A stretch of DNA of 50,025 nucleotides, from the NCBI GenBank assembly GCA_944390025.1, contig CALXOK010000011.1, positions 1 through 50,025 on the forward strand, written 5' to 3'. The DNA comes from an uncultured Spirochaetales bacterium (lineage in GTDB: Bacteria > Spirochaetota > Spirochaetia > Sphaerochaetales > Sphaerochaetaceae). The notes below the pieces were generated by a model. That model saw nothing but the letters and a program-made list of their open reading frames with translations. It ran no database searches and was not told where the DNA came from. Each line of letters starts with the position of its first letter. Position 1 is the first letter of the stretch. Below, in pieces: positions 16,266-25,533 of this stretch. The position numbers and the translations under genes were made by a program.

Positions 16266-17099
16266 TCAGATGAACAATGAGCCAAGAGACCAGCAGAGGA
16301 TGAAGGCGATGATGTTGCTCAGCAGGTTGACCATGTCGTTGTCCATGAAACGTATGCCACGGACAAGCTTGAGGGCGTTGCCTTCCCTGTCCTTGCTGTG
16401 TTCTGTCAGGATGTCTTCCTTGTCGTTGTAGAAATGAGCCTGCACAGTCGCTCCGAGGAAAGAGTCAGCCATCACCCCGGCAAAGGATGAGAGTATGACA
16501 ACCATCACTAAAGGAAGCTCAATGCCTGTGTAACAGCTGACTGCGAAAAGCCCGTAGAAGACTGATGAAAGGAAGGCCGCGGATGTCCCCAGGAGGGAAA
16601 TTCCTCCAGAAAGGCCTTTCGGCACCTTCGTGAAGGTCAGGATTGAAACCGGCTCGCTGTGGCTCAGCACACCAATCTCGCTTGCCCAGGTATCAGAACA
16701 GGCCTCACCAAGACAGGCGGCGAAGACAGCAAGGAACAGAGGATGGGACGTGAAGGCATAGACCACCATTGCGGCAAAGGCCGGGCCTCCGTTAGCCACA
16801 ACCTGCATCCAGTCCCTCCGGCCACCCTTCTTGTGAATCTTCTCCAGCCCTCTTATCCTGCGGCTGAAGTGCCCGATGACGGCAGCAGAGAGAAGGAAGA
16901 AAAGATAAAGACTCAAAGAGGAGAAACCTCCGATGAGTGTCGTTCCTGTACCGAGAATCACGGCGGCGATGAGACCTGAGACAGAAAGCTGCTTCTTCCA
17001 CCAGGCGAGTATGACAACCACTACCAGCACGGCAAGGGTGATCAGGAGTCTGTAGACAAAGGGCAGAGAAAGGAATTTCAAATCCAGAGGAAGAATCAC
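16266..17099 (-). CDS. DUF92 family membrane protein (phytyl-phosphate kinase VTE6-like)
   Basis: A 277-residue integral membrane protein of the DUF92/TIGR00297 family with about seven hydrophobic segments. Typical conserved parts are RDWMQVVANGGPA, CLGEACSDTWASEIG, VPKGLSGGISLLGT and SFLGATVQAHFY. The plant and cyanobacterial member VTE6 phosphorylates phytyl phosphate to phytyl diphosphate. A GTG start at 17099 overlaps the stop of the preceding gene (GTGA). That gene is a homologue of phytol kinase VTE5, so the pair could phosphorylate an isoprenoid alcohol twice. The substrate here is unknown; this organism should have no phytol, so a prenol or polyprenol is more likely. Confidence 0.85.
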   Translation of the reverse strand: MILPLDLKFLSLPFVYRLLITLAVLVVVVILAWWKKQLSVSGLIAAVILGTGTTLIGGFSSLSLYLFFLLSAAVIGHFSRRIRGLEKIHKKGGRRDWMQVVANGGPAFAAMVVYAFTSHPLFLAVFAACLGEACSDTWASEIGVLSHSEPVSILTFTKVPKGLSGGISLLGTSAAFLSSVFYGLFAVSCYTGIELPLVMVVILSSFAGVMADSFLGATVQAHFYNDKEDILTEHSKDREGNALKLVRGIRFMDNDMVNLLSNIIAFILCWSLGSLFI

Positions 17100-17737
17100 A
17101 GCAGAACTCCTGCAAGCACCGTGAGAAGAGGTACGGTTATATTATCCAGACCGAGCGGAGTCACCGCCTCGAAGACTGTCGCGACAACTGCCATCATGAT
17201 AGCCTTGGGTATTGAGTAAGGAGTGACAAGAAGAATCACGGCAAGGCTGGCGATGAACATCACAGCCGTGCCTTCCCAGCTCTTTTGCGCATTCATCACC
17301 GAGTACTTGTGACGTCCTAGCTTCGAGCCAAGCAGAGCCGCGAATCCATCCCCGTATCCCATGACAAGGGTTCCTGCAATCACATCGTGAGCCTGAATCA
17401 GGCCCCTGTAGTAAAGGAGAGTCATCACAAGAAGCGAGAAAGGAAAGTAAATCAGACCGTTATCACGCTTTCTGTTGCCCATGCCCAGAAGCTTTGCCGC
17501 TCCAGAATAGACAAAAGCGCCGTTGAGTATAATGAAGGTCACCGGCCCGATGAGTGCGAATGAGAGGGTGTTGAAACATCCAGTCAAGATAAAGACCCAG
17601 TTTGACACTCCTATGTGGATAATCTTACGGACCGTCTCACTGGACAGATGGGCAAACCTGTAAAGCAGGAATGCAATGATGATCACAGCGAAAATGAATG
17701 AAAAGGAATAAACAAGACCAAGAACATTGCTGTCCAT
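17096..17737 (-). CDS. Polyprenol/phytol kinase-like membrane protein (SEC59/DGK1/VTE5 family)
   Basis: A 213-residue protein with about six transmembrane segments. Family markers are RKIIHIGVSNW near the N-terminus and the kinase signature MGYGDGFAALLGSKLG followed by KSWEGT. Members phosphorylate lipid alcohols: dolichol (SEC59), diacylglycerol (DGK1, CTP-using) or phytol (VTE5). The gene is joined by a four-base overlap to the DUF92 gene, whose plant homologue does the next phosphorylation. It starts 6 bases past the stop codon of the DUF2207 gene. Salvage of a prenyl alcohol to its diphosphate, or recycling of undecaprenol, are the leading guesses. Confidence 0.82.
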   Translation of the reverse strand: MDSNVLGLVYSFSFIFAVIIIAFLLYRFAHLSSETVRKIIHIGVSNWVFILTGCFNTLSFALIGPVTFIILNGAFVYSGAAKLLGMGNRKRDNGLIYFPFSLLVMTLLYYRGLIQAHDVIAGTLVMGYGDGFAALLGSKLGRHKYSVMNAQKSWEGTAVMFIASLAVILLVTPYSIPKAIMMAVVATVFEAVTPLGLDNITVPLLTVLAGVLL

Positions 17738-17743
17738 TTATAA

Positions 17744-19552
17744 TCACCAGCTCCTCGATGAGCTTCCTCCGATTCCACCCCCGCTGAATCCGGAGAAACC
17801 GCTGTGAGACGGACCGTGGGAAGAAAACTGCGAGCCGCGGCGCGTCTGAGGTGGAGTGATGCAGTACGCCCTGAAGCGTCTGTTGAGCCTGTCGGCCATC
17901 GCGTAGTAGAAAATGCAGGATGTGAGATCCCCGCTTCCCGTGTACCAGGAAGCCTGCGGGACAAAGGCTCCCTCCGCCTTGGCCGCCCATTCCTTCTCCA
18001 GGCCGAGTACCATGGCATACGCTAGATTATGATAGAAATATTCAGGATCTTCTTCAATGAGAGCGTGGAGCTTGTCCATCTCGACTTTCTCAAGAAAATC
18101 CCTGTAGCCGAGAATCTCACCAAGAACTTTCTGTGCATAAGCGCTTCTTCTAGTCATCGCAGAGGACAGGAACGTGAGTGTGAACACTCCGGCGACAACG
18201 ATGCACGCCATGACCTGTACCAGAGTCTCGCTGATACCTGCTGAAAGGCAGATTCCCTGGATGAACACAAGACAGATGATGCTGGCGGCAAGTGCGAAGA
18301 GGACATAGAAAACCTTCTGTGAAAGAGTGCACACCTTCCTGTTCAGGCTGTATGAGACAAGGGCGCAGAAGATGAACTGGAATGCAAGGACCGTGAAGGC
18401 GAAGAAACCGAACTCGAAATTGTTGATTGATATGCAAACGCTCATCGCCACGACATAGACAATCGTCAGCACGAAGGAGACGTTCTGGATAATCGAAGTC
18501 CGGTCGTCAACAAGATTCTTCTCCCCCTTAGAATACTTTCTCCTCAGCAGAGGTCTCACTTCCCTCTCGACGGCATCATAAAGCCTGAGGTCGTCAAGGC
18601 AGACATCATCACCGCTTTTGAAAACCGCATCAAAGAGCTTTATTTCATAAGTACTGTCACTGACAGGCTCCTTTATCTTATGAAGCCAGAAGACATCATC
18701 CTCCTTCTCCTCTATGCTCAGGCATCCCATGTCAGCCCAGTAGTAAATCATGGAGGCATAGTCCCTGCTGTCATCGGATGAATCGTACAGGTAGCCCATA
18801 TCGAGAGGAGTCATATCCTCCGGAGGATTGAAATTCGCCACGATGACAGGGTCCTCGTCCCGTCCGAAACGGAAATAAAGGACACAAAGCGCAGCAGCGA
18901 GGGCAAGGGTTGTCACAAGAGCGATGATGAAACTCACAACCGAGTGGTCCGCAGGAGAAAGGAAGTAGCCTTCATCCATCTCGACTCTGACTGTAAGACC
19001 TTCTCCTTTCGCGAGCTGGTCCACACGCCCTGAGAGAATGCGACCGTCAGTCAGATGGAAATCAACAGGATTATAAGAACCGTAAGGACCTGCAGAAACC
19101 CAGATTCTGTTTTCATCAATATCCTTGGGGAATGCAATTGAGAACGTGACGTTCGATGCGCTGTAATCTGTCGTGAAGCAGATGTCATTGTAGAACTCAT
19201 CGTAATCAGGACTTCTGTCCACAGGCGGTGTGTAAAGGTATGTGACCTCATAGCTGACAATGCCGCTGACAAGCTCGTCCTCCTTTCCTATCCGGATTGT
19301 CATGACATCACCTGAGCGCATTGCCTTCCAGTCTTCACTGACGCGGATGACTTCCACATCCCCTCCGTTGAGGCTGATGTCCAGAAGGATGCCATGCGCG
19401 CTTTCATGAAAATCATAAACAAGCGTCTCTGTGACAGTGCGCACTCCGTTCTCTGCAACGCTTATATCATAGTGCGCGCTTACAATATCAAAAGATGCCG
19501 CAGCAAGAGAGAATGGAATGAGAAGGACGATAAGCAGAAGGACTTTCTTCAA
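17744..19552 (-). CDS. DUF2207 membrane protein
   Basis: 602 residues: signal peptide (MKKVLLLIVLLIPFSLAAA), an extracytoplasmic beta-rich DUF2207 domain to about residue 205, a transmembrane segment near 208-230, a cytosolic region, a group of hydrophobic segments at about 355-470, and a Gly/Ser-rich end (SGFSGGGIGGSSSRSW) characteristic of the family. The function is unknown. DUF2207 proteins are regularly encoded next to LemA, as here, where the lemA stop and this start nearly coincide. A membrane-stress or envelope role is suspected from family context only. Confidence 0.88.
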   Translation of the reverse strand: MKKVLLLIVLLIPFSLAAASFDIVSAHYDISVAENGVRTVTETLVYDFHESAHGILLDISLNGGDVEVIRVSEDWKAMRSGDVMTIRIGKEDELVSGIVSYEVTYLYTPPVDRSPDYDEFYNDICFTTDYSASNVTFSIAFPKDIDENRIWVSAGPYGSYNPVDFHLTDGRILSGRVDQLAKGEGLTVRVEMDEGYFLSPADHSVVSFIIALVTTLALAAALCVLYFRFGRDEDPVIVANFNPPEDMTPLDMGYLYDSSDDSRDYASMIYYWADMGCLSIEEKEDDVFWLHKIKEPVSDSTYEIKLFDAVFKSGDDVCLDDLRLYDAVEREVRPLLRRKYSKGEKNLVDDRTSIIQNVSFVLTIVYVVAMSVCISINNFEFGFFAFTVLAFQFIFCALVSYSLNRKVCTLSQKVFYVLFALAASIICLVFIQGICLSAGISETLVQVMACIVVAGVFTLTFLSSAMTRRSAYAQKVLGEILGYRDFLEKVEMDKLHALIEEDPEYFYHNLAYAMVLGLEKEWAAKAEGAFVPQASWYTGSGDLTSCIFYYAMADRLNRRFRAYCITPPQTRRGSQFSSHGPSHSGFSGFSGGGIGGSSSRSW

Positions 19553-20100
19553 AATCTGACCTCTGGAACGGCTTTTTCCTCATCGGAGGTCTCAATGTAA
19601 GCAAGCGGCAGGAAGTGGAAAAGCGATGCGATGAGTGACGATGGGAACATCTGAACCCGGTCGTTCATCTCACGTGCAAGCGCATTGTAGTACTTGCGTG
19701 CCTTCAGTATGTCATCCTCAAGGCCGGAAAGCTTATCCTGAAGCTGCATGAAATTCACATTCGCCTTCAGATCCGGATAGCTTTCAGAAAGGGCGAAAAG
19801 GCTCTTGAGTGTTCCGGAAAGGATGTCTTCCGCCTTCCCTTTCTGGGCTGCAGGACTGTTCATCGCCATATTGCGGGCACTGATGACACGGGAAAGTGTC
19901 TCCTCCTCATGGCTGGCATAGCCCTTCACTGTCTCGACAAGATTGGGAATCAGGTCATAGCGCTGCTTGAGATGGGCGTCCAGTCCGCTCAGCGCCTCCT
20001 CAGCCTTGTTCCTGCATCTGACAAGAGAGTTGTAGGTCGCGCCTGTGTAAAGCGCGAGAATGACTAAGACCAAGAGAATGATGACAAGTGCGATTACCAT
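19549..20100 (-). CDS. lemA: LemA family protein
   Basis: 183 residues: an N-terminal membrane anchor (MVIALVIILLVLVILALYTG), then the LemA core YNSLVRCRNKAEEALSGLDA, QRYDLIPNLVETVKGYASHE, and the long helical region ending RVQMFPSSLIASLFHF. It is expected to be a helical bundle on the outer face of the cytoplasmic membrane. The start at 20100 (GGGGAACAAC upstream) was chosen because the longer frame to 20574 runs through argR on the other strand. It is transcribed divergently from argR and overlaps the DUF2207 gene by four bases. Confidence 0.92.
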   Translation of the reverse strand: MVIALVIILLVLVILALYTGATYNSLVRCRNKAEEALSGLDAHLKQRYDLIPNLVETVKGYASHEEETLSRVISARNMAMNSPAAQKGKAEDILSGTLKSLFALSESYPDLKANVNFMQLQDKLSGLEDDILKARKYYNALAREMNDRVQMFPSSLIASLFHFLPLAYIETSDEEKAVPEVRF

Positions 20101-20262
20101 GTTGTTCCCCTTTCTTCTGAAATTGTCTTCCCAAGCCTCATGATTGTCAATCTCAAGCGCGAGTCTCCTTCGTATCCCTTTTTCCTTGAGTTCCCTTTCC
20201 CGAAGGTGTATATTATTTGCATAGAAATTGCATATTCCCCCCGGTACATAAGGAGAAGGATC

Positions 20263-20736
20263 TTGAAAGAAAGACATAACAGGCTTGCGGTGGTCAAGGA
20301 AATAATAAAGAACAACCGCATCGACAACCAGGACACACTGCTTGAGCTTCTCAAAGAAGAAGGCTTCAACGTCACACAGGCCACCCTCTCGAGGGATCTC
20401 AAGATGCTCAAGGTAGGAAAGATATCTGACGGATGGTCCGGCTACTATTACGCACTGCCGGAAAATGATCTCATTTCCGAGAGCGAGAAAAGCTACATCC
20501 AGGATGTCAGAAGAGGCATCCTGTCCATTGAGTTCAGCGGAAATTTCGGTGTCATCAAGACACGCCCGGGACATGCCAACAGCGTCTGTTTCGCCCTTGA
20601 CGTGCTCAATCTTCCCGAGATTCTCGGCTCCCTGGCCGGAGATGACACAATCTTTGTCATCCTTCGCGAGGGGATGACAAAGGAAGACCTGCTGGAAAGC
20701 TTCCAGACAAGGATACCGGACATCGAAGAGAACTGA
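20263..20736 (+). CDS. argR: Arginine repressor ArgR
   Basis: 157 residues. The N-terminal winged helix-turn-helix has the TQATLSRDLKML signature (SR motif) and the C-terminal hexamerisation domain has the arginine-binding GDDTIFVI. It represses arginine biosynthesis and regulates catabolism in response to arginine. The start is a TTG at 20263 with AGGAG 7 bases upstream; the frame extends back to 20140 without a start signal. Two direct TTGCATA repeats at about 20217-20236 could be an ARG box for autoregulation. The gene lies 19 bases before pgi, an unusual partner. Confidence 0.88.
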   Translation: MKERHNRLAVVKEIIKNNRIDNQDTLLELLKEEGFNVTQATLSRDLKMLKVGKISDGWSGYYYALPENDLISESEKSYIQDVRRGILSIEFSGNFGVIKTRPGHANSVCFALDVLNLPEILGSLAGDDTIFVILREGMTKEDLLESFQTRIPDIEEN

Positions 20737-20755
20737 TCAGGAAAAGGAAGGAAAT

Positions 20756-22318
20756 ATGGAATACAAGAATCTGGACAAGGCTCTGGCCTTTCAGGACCTT
20801 ACAAAGCTGACAAGGGTTTCACTCAAGAACAACATGAGCGCAAAGCGCATCGCCAAATACACGGCTACAGCCGGAGGCGGACTGACATACAACTATGCGG
20901 CAATGCCGGTCAACAGCGAGATTGTCGCCAAGCTCCAGGAACTGTGTGACGAGCAGGAGCTGGTTGAGAAGTATGTCGAGCTTCTTTCAGGCGAGATGAT
21001 GAACACAGGAGAGAAGCGTCTTGTCCTGCACCAGCTGACAAGAGGCAACTGCACAGGCAGTACAGTCATCGCCGATGATGAGAACAAGGATGAGTTCTAC
21101 AAGGCACAGCTCGAGAGAATCAGGGACTTCAGCGAGCGCGTCAGAAGCGGGAAGATCAAGGGATGCACAGGAAAGAAGTTCGACACTGTGTGCCAGATTG
21201 GCATCGGAGGAAGCGACCTTGGCCCAAGAGCCCTGTATCTTGCCCTCAAAGGCTGGGCGGCCAGCGAAGGGGTGAAGACTCTCAGGGCGGAGTTCATCAG
21301 CAACGTCGACCCGGATGATGCAGCCGCCGTGCTCAAGACCATCAGGCCGGAGACGACACTCTTCATCCTTGTCTCCAAGAGCGGAACGACACTTGAGACA
21401 CTGACAAACCAGATGCTTGTCACACAGACGCTCAAGGATATCGACATGTCAAAGCATCTGGTCGCAGTCACCAGCAAGACAAGTCCTCTTGCCTCCTCTC
21501 CGGACGTGCTGGATGCCTTCTACATCGATGACTACATCGGCGGACGCTACAGCTCCACAAGTGCCGTCGGAGGCGTCGTCCTCTCTACCGCTTTCGGCTT
21601 TGACACATTCAGGGAACTTCTTGACGGTGCTCATGAAGCTGACAACAACGCGCTCAACGGCGACATCACGAAGAACGCGGCGATGATGGATGCGGCAATC
21701 GGAGTGTATATGAGGAACGTCCTCGGTTACGGACAGACCGCTATCCTGCCATACTCACAGGCCCTCTCCCGCTTCCCGGCCCACCTGCAGCAGCTGGACA
21801 TGGAGTCAAACGGAAAGCATGTCAACCGTTTCGGCCAGAAGATTGACTACAAGACAGGTCCTGTCATCTTCGGAGAAAGCGGAACAAACGGACAGCACAG
21901 CTTCTATCAGCTCCTGCACCAGGGCACTGACGTGATTCCAATGCAGTTCATCGGCTTCAGAAACAGCCAGAGCGGACTTGATGCCATCGTCAAGGGCTCC
22001 ACAAGCCAGCAGAAGCTCAACGCCAACCTCGCCGCACAGATTGTCGCCTTCGCCCTTGGCAAGGACGATGAGGATCCGAACAAGCAGTTCGACGGAGAGC
22101 GTTACTCGTCCCTGCTGTACGCTGACCGCCTCACACCGCGTGTGCTTGGCGCCCTGCTGTCCCACTTCGAGAACAAGGTCATGTTCCAGGGCTTCCTGTG
22201 GAACCTCAACTCCTTCGACCAGGAAGGAGTGCAGCTTGGAAAGAAGCTTGCAACCAAGGTTCTTAACGGATGCGAAGGTGACGACATCCTCAAAGCCTAT
22301 GCGGACATGCTGATGTGA
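20756..22318 (+). CDS. pgi: Glucose-6-phosphate isomerase
   Basis: Interconverts glucose 6-phosphate and fructose 6-phosphate in the cytosol. 520 residues with IGIGGSDLGPRAL, the FILVSKSGTTLET phosphate loop, GGRYSSTSAVG and the ESNGKHV active-site glutamate region, all expected of the long PGI type. It starts 19 bases after argR behind AAGGAAGG, so the two are probably co-transcribed. Codon use matches the neighbours. Confidence 0.97.
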   Translation: MEYKNLDKALAFQDLTKLTRVSLKNNMSAKRIAKYTATAGGGLTYNYAAMPVNSEIVAKLQELCDEQELVEKYVELLSGEMMNTGEKRLVLHQLTRGNCTGSTVIADDENKDEFYKAQLERIRDFSERVRSGKIKGCTGKKFDTVCQIGIGGSDLGPRALYLALKGWAASEGVKTLRAEFISNVDPDDAAAVLKTIRPETTLFILVSKSGTTLETLTNQMLVTQTLKDIDMSKHLVAVTSKTSPLASSPDVLDAFYIDDYIGGRYSSTSAVGGVVLSTAFGFDTFRELLDGAHEADNNALNGDITKNAAMMDAAIGVYMRNVLGYGQTAILPYSQALSRFPAHLQQLDMESNGKHVNRFGQKIDYKTGPVIFGESGTNGQHSFYQLLHQGTDVIPMQFIGFRNSQSGLDAIVKGSTSQQKLNANLAAQIVAFALGKDDEDPNKQFDGERYSSLLYADRLTPRVLGALLSHFENKVMFQGFLWNLNSFDQEGVQLGKKLATKVLNGCEGDDILKAYADMLM

Positions 22319-22340
22319 CACTCGCACAGAGCATGAGAAG

Positions 22341-22365
22341 TCTCCCCTGCCGGGGAGATTTCTTT
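22341..22365 (+). terminator. Terminator of argR-pgi
   Basis: A TCTCCCC/GGGGAGA stem with a 4-base loop followed by TTTCTTTTT. Confidence 0.9.
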
Positions 22366-22481
22366 TTGCCTGCATAATTTCTGAATTTTTTTGCAATTTC
22401 CCGTTTAAACCTATTTAACAACAGGTGAATTTTCCTTTAAAGTAGGCTAACAAAAATTCCATACGGGGGGATTACAAAACC

Positions 22482-23840
22482 ATGAATCAATTGACACAGC
22501 AGATTTACCAGCATGTCTGTCAGCTTGATCCGGACCAGAAAGAGTTCCAGCAGGCTGTCTACACCTTCCTCTTGTCAATGGACAAGATTGTCGATGAGCT
22601 GCCTGAAATCGGCTACCACAAGGTCATCGAAAGGATGGTCGAGCCGGAAAGAGCCATCATCTTCCGCGTTCCATGGATTGATGACGAAGGCAGGCTTCAG
22701 ATTAACCGCGGATTCAGAGTCCAGCAGTCTTCTGCTCTCGGCCCTTACAAAGGCGGTCTCAGGTTCCACCCCTCAGTCAATCTCTCAATCATGAAGTTCC
22801 TCGCCTTCGAGCAGGTTTTCAAGAACAGCCTCACAGGCCTTCCGATGGGAGGCGGCAAGGGAGGAAGCGACTTCAACCCGAAAGGAAAGAGCGAGGCTGA
22901 AGTGATGCGTTTCTGCCAGAGCTTCATGACAGAGCTCTACAGACATATCGGGCCGGACACAGACGTTCCTGCAGGCGACATCGGCGTCGGCGGAAGAGAA
23001 GTCGGATACATGTTCGGACAGTACAAGAGAATCACGGACACATTCACAGGCGTCCTCACAGGAAAGGGTCAGAGCTTCGGCGGCTCCCTCATCAGGCCGG
23101 AAGCCACAGGTTACGGTCTTGTCTACTTCTGCAATGAAATCCTTCAGGGGGAAGGAAAGAAGCTCGAAGGAAAGACATGTCTTGTCTCAGGTTCCGGAAA
23201 CGTCGCCCAGTACACAGTTGAGAAACTCAACCAGTTCGGCGCCAGGGTTGTCACGCTCTCAGACTCAAGCGGCATGATCTACGATGAAGAGGGAATCACA
23301 CCAGAAAAGCTCGAGTACGTCAAGCAGCTGAAGAACGTTAAGAGAGGAAGAATCAGGGAGTATGCCGAGAAGTACAAGGGTGTGACCTACATCCCGCGTA
23401 CCGGAGAGGGAGCCAACCCGATCTGGGACATCAAGGCTGACTACGCCTTCCCATGCGCGACACAGAACGAGATCAACGAAGAGGATGCTGCAAACCTCAT
23501 CAAGAACGGCATCCAGCTCGTCGGAGAAGGTGCCAACATGCCTTGTGCTGCCGCAGCCGAGAAGCTTTTCATCGACAAGGGTGTCCTCCTTGCTCCAGCC
23601 AAGGCCGCTAACGCCGGCGGTGTCGCTGTCTCAGGTCTTGAGATGAGCCAGAACTCAATGAGACTGAAGTGGACAAGCGCTGAAGTCGACCAGAAGCTTC
23701 AGCAGATCATGAGAGGCATTTATGAGAATGCCAGCGCCGCCGCTGACAAATACAGCGAGCACAACAACTTCGTCGACGGTGCGAACATTGCGGGATTCCT
23801 GAAAGTCGCTGATGCGATGATTGCTCAGGGATATGTATGA
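22482..23840 (+). CDS. gdhA: NADP-type glutamate dehydrogenase
   Basis: Reductive amination of 2-oxoglutarate to glutamate, the main ammonia-assimilation route in many fermentative gut bacteria. 452 residues; the catalytic region PMGGGKGGSDFNPKG and GPYKGGLRFHPSV are exact family motifs and the nucleotide-binding GSGNVAQYT is present. Length and the N-terminal extension fit the hexameric NADP-preferring class I enzyme. It has its own leader with a GGGGGG ribosome site 11 bases upstream, and stands between two terminators. Confidence 0.96.
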   Translation: MNQLTQQIYQHVCQLDPDQKEFQQAVYTFLLSMDKIVDELPEIGYHKVIERMVEPERAIIFRVPWIDDEGRLQINRGFRVQQSSALGPYKGGLRFHPSVNLSIMKFLAFEQVFKNSLTGLPMGGGKGGSDFNPKGKSEAEVMRFCQSFMTELYRHIGPDTDVPAGDIGVGGREVGYMFGQYKRITDTFTGVLTGKGQSFGGSLIRPEATGYGLVYFCNEILQGEGKKLEGKTCLVSGSGNVAQYTVEKLNQFGARVVTLSDSSGMIYDEEGITPEKLEYVKQLKNVKRGRIREYAEKYKGVTYIPRTGEGANPIWDIKADYAFPCATQNEINEEDAANLIKNGIQLVGEGANMPCAAAAEKLFIDKGVLLAPAKAANAGGVAVSGLEMSQNSMRLKWTSAEVDQKLQQIMRGIYENASAAADKYSEHNNFVDGANIAGFLKVADAMIAQGYV

Positions 23841-23863
23841 TGCTGACGCTGTCAGCTGTCAGA

Positions 23864-23887
23864 AAGGGGGTCCTTTGAAGGGCCCTC
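23864..23887 (+). terminator. Possible terminator of gdhA
   Basis: Near-palindrome (AGGGGGTCCTT/GAAGGGCCCTCT, with wobble pairs) just past gdhA, followed by TCTGCTATGATTT, which also contains the -10 box of the next gene. Confidence 0.5.
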
Positions 23888-23910
23888 TTCTGCTATGATT
23901 TAAAAAAGCT

Positions 23911-25431
23911 ATGAAAAAGACCGGTTTTGACAACGACAAATACCTTACAGAGCAGGCACGCTACATCCTTGAGCGTGTCAGCCAGAGCGAAGGAAGGCTC
24001 TATCTTGAGTGCGGAGGCAAACTGCTTTTCGACTATCATGCATCACGCGTGCTGCCAGGTTTCGAGCCTTCAGTGAAAATGAGGGTGTTCGAATCCCTCA
24101 AGGACAAGATAGATGTCATCATCTGCATCTATGCCGGAGACATAGAAAGACGGAAGATCCGCTCAGACTTCGGAATCTCCTACGACAGTGATGTTTTCAA
24201 GATGATTGACGACTTCGCCTCCTACGGGCTCAGATGCGACAAGGTCGTGATCACGAGATACGAAAACCAGCCCGCGGCAATGCTCTTCAAGCAGAAAATC
24301 GAGAGCAAGGGAATAAAGTGCTACACACACAGCGCCACTCCCGGCTACCCGACAGACATTGATGTCGTCGTCTCGGATGAAGGTTATGGAAAGAACGAGT
24401 ACATCCCCGTTGAACGGCCTATCGTGCTGGTCACGGCTCCCGGACCGGGAAGCGGAAAGCTCGCCACCTGCCTTGGACAGATGTATCACGAGTACAGGAT
24501 GGGAAACAAATGCTCCTATGCCAAATTCGAGACCTTCCCTGTGTGGAACCTGCCGCTGGACCATCCTGTGAACATAGCATACGAGGCTGCCACTGCCGAC
24601 ATCGGTGATGTGAACCTGATTGACCACTTCCACCTCCAGGCCTACGGCACCATTGCCGTGAACTACTCAAGGGATCTCGAGGCCTTCCCCCTTCTCAGGA
24701 GAATCCTCGAGCGCATCACAGGAAGCACCTGCACATACCAGTCCCCCACCGACATGGGTGTCAACCGCATCGGTTTCGGAATCGTGGATGACAGTGTATG
24801 CCGCCTGGCAGGATGCCAGGAGATAATCAGAAGGTATCTTACCACCCGTGTCCAGTATGCGCAGGGCATTGCGAATGAGGAGACCGTGACAAGGGCAAAG
24901 GCAATCATGGACAAGGCCGGTCTCAGCCCTGAGAACCGCAAAGTCGTCGCCCTTGCATCCCAAGCTCTTGAGCAGTGCATCGCCCAGCATAAGGAAGGAA
25001 ACAAGGGAACAATCTGCGCCGCGGCGCTTGAGACTGTGAACGGTATCACAGTGACCGGGCACAACTCCCCTCTCATGCATGCAGGATCCGCGGTCATCCT
25101 CAACGCCCTGAAAGCCCTTGCAGGCGTGAGCAAAGAGGAGATGCTCATCTCTCCTGATGTCATTGACGCCATCACGAGGATGAAGAGGGATGTCCTCACC
25201 GGACGCGGAGTGTCACTGAACATCGATGAGATCCTCATCTGCCTTGCAATGAGCTCCACATCAAACAAGAATGCCGAGAAGGCGATGCAGAAGCTTCCGG
25301 ACCTGAGGGATGCAGAGGTCCACTTCACGCATATTCCTTCCGCAGGAGACACAATCGGCCTGAGAAAGCTCGGCATCAATGTCACAAGCGAGCCGCGTTT
25401 CCCGAGCAAGAACGTCTACAACCCCGCCTGA
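23911..25431 (+). CDS. DUF1846 domain-containing protein
   Basis: 506 residues covering the whole DUF1846 family (MKKTGFDNDKYLTEQ start, CGGKLLFDYHASRVLPGF, and ITGKNSPLMHA-like VTGHNSPLMHA later). The function is unknown. A glycine-rich stretch VTAPGPGSGKLATCLGQMYH near residue 172 resembles a nucleotide-binding P-loop, and a cluster of conserved His/Asp (LIDHFHLQAYG) follows. The family is common in Firmicutes and patchy elsewhere. There is no Shine-Dalgarno site; TATGAT lies 11 bases before the ATG, so the leader is only a few bases long. A strong terminator follows. Confidence 0.88.
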   Translation: MKKTGFDNDKYLTEQARYILERVSQSEGRLYLECGGKLLFDYHASRVLPGFEPSVKMRVFESLKDKIDVIICIYAGDIERRKIRSDFGISYDSDVFKMIDDFASYGLRCDKVVITRYENQPAAMLFKQKIESKGIKCYTHSATPGYPTDIDVVVSDEGYGKNEYIPVERPIVLVTAPGPGSGKLATCLGQMYHEYRMGNKCSYAKFETFPVWNLPLDHPVNIAYEAATADIGDVNLIDHFHLQAYGTIAVNYSRDLEAFPLLRRILERITGSTCTYQSPTDMGVNRIGFGIVDDSVCRLAGCQEIIRRYLTTRVQYAQGIANEETVTRAKAIMDKAGLSPENRKVVALASQALEQCIAQHKEGNKGTICAAALETVNGITVTGHNSPLMHAGSAVILNALKALAGVSKEEMLISPDVIDAITRMKRDVLTGRGVSLNIDEILICLAMSSTSNKNAEKAMQKLPDLRDAEVHFTHIPSAGDTIGLRKLGINVTSEPRFPSKNVYNPA

Positions 25432-25473
25432 AGAATCTGAAGATTGAAGATTATCGGGCAAACTGATATAAAG

Positions 25474-25507
25474 ATTCTGGTGCCGTTCTGGCACCGGAAT
25501 TTTTTTT
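25474..25507 (+). terminator. Terminator of the DUF1846 gene
   Basis: An 11-bp stem (ATTCTGGTGCC/GGCACCGGAAT, one wobble pair) with a 5-base loop and a run of eight T. Confidence 0.93.
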
Positions 25508-25533
25508 ATCACACTAGTATAAAGGTTGAAAAA

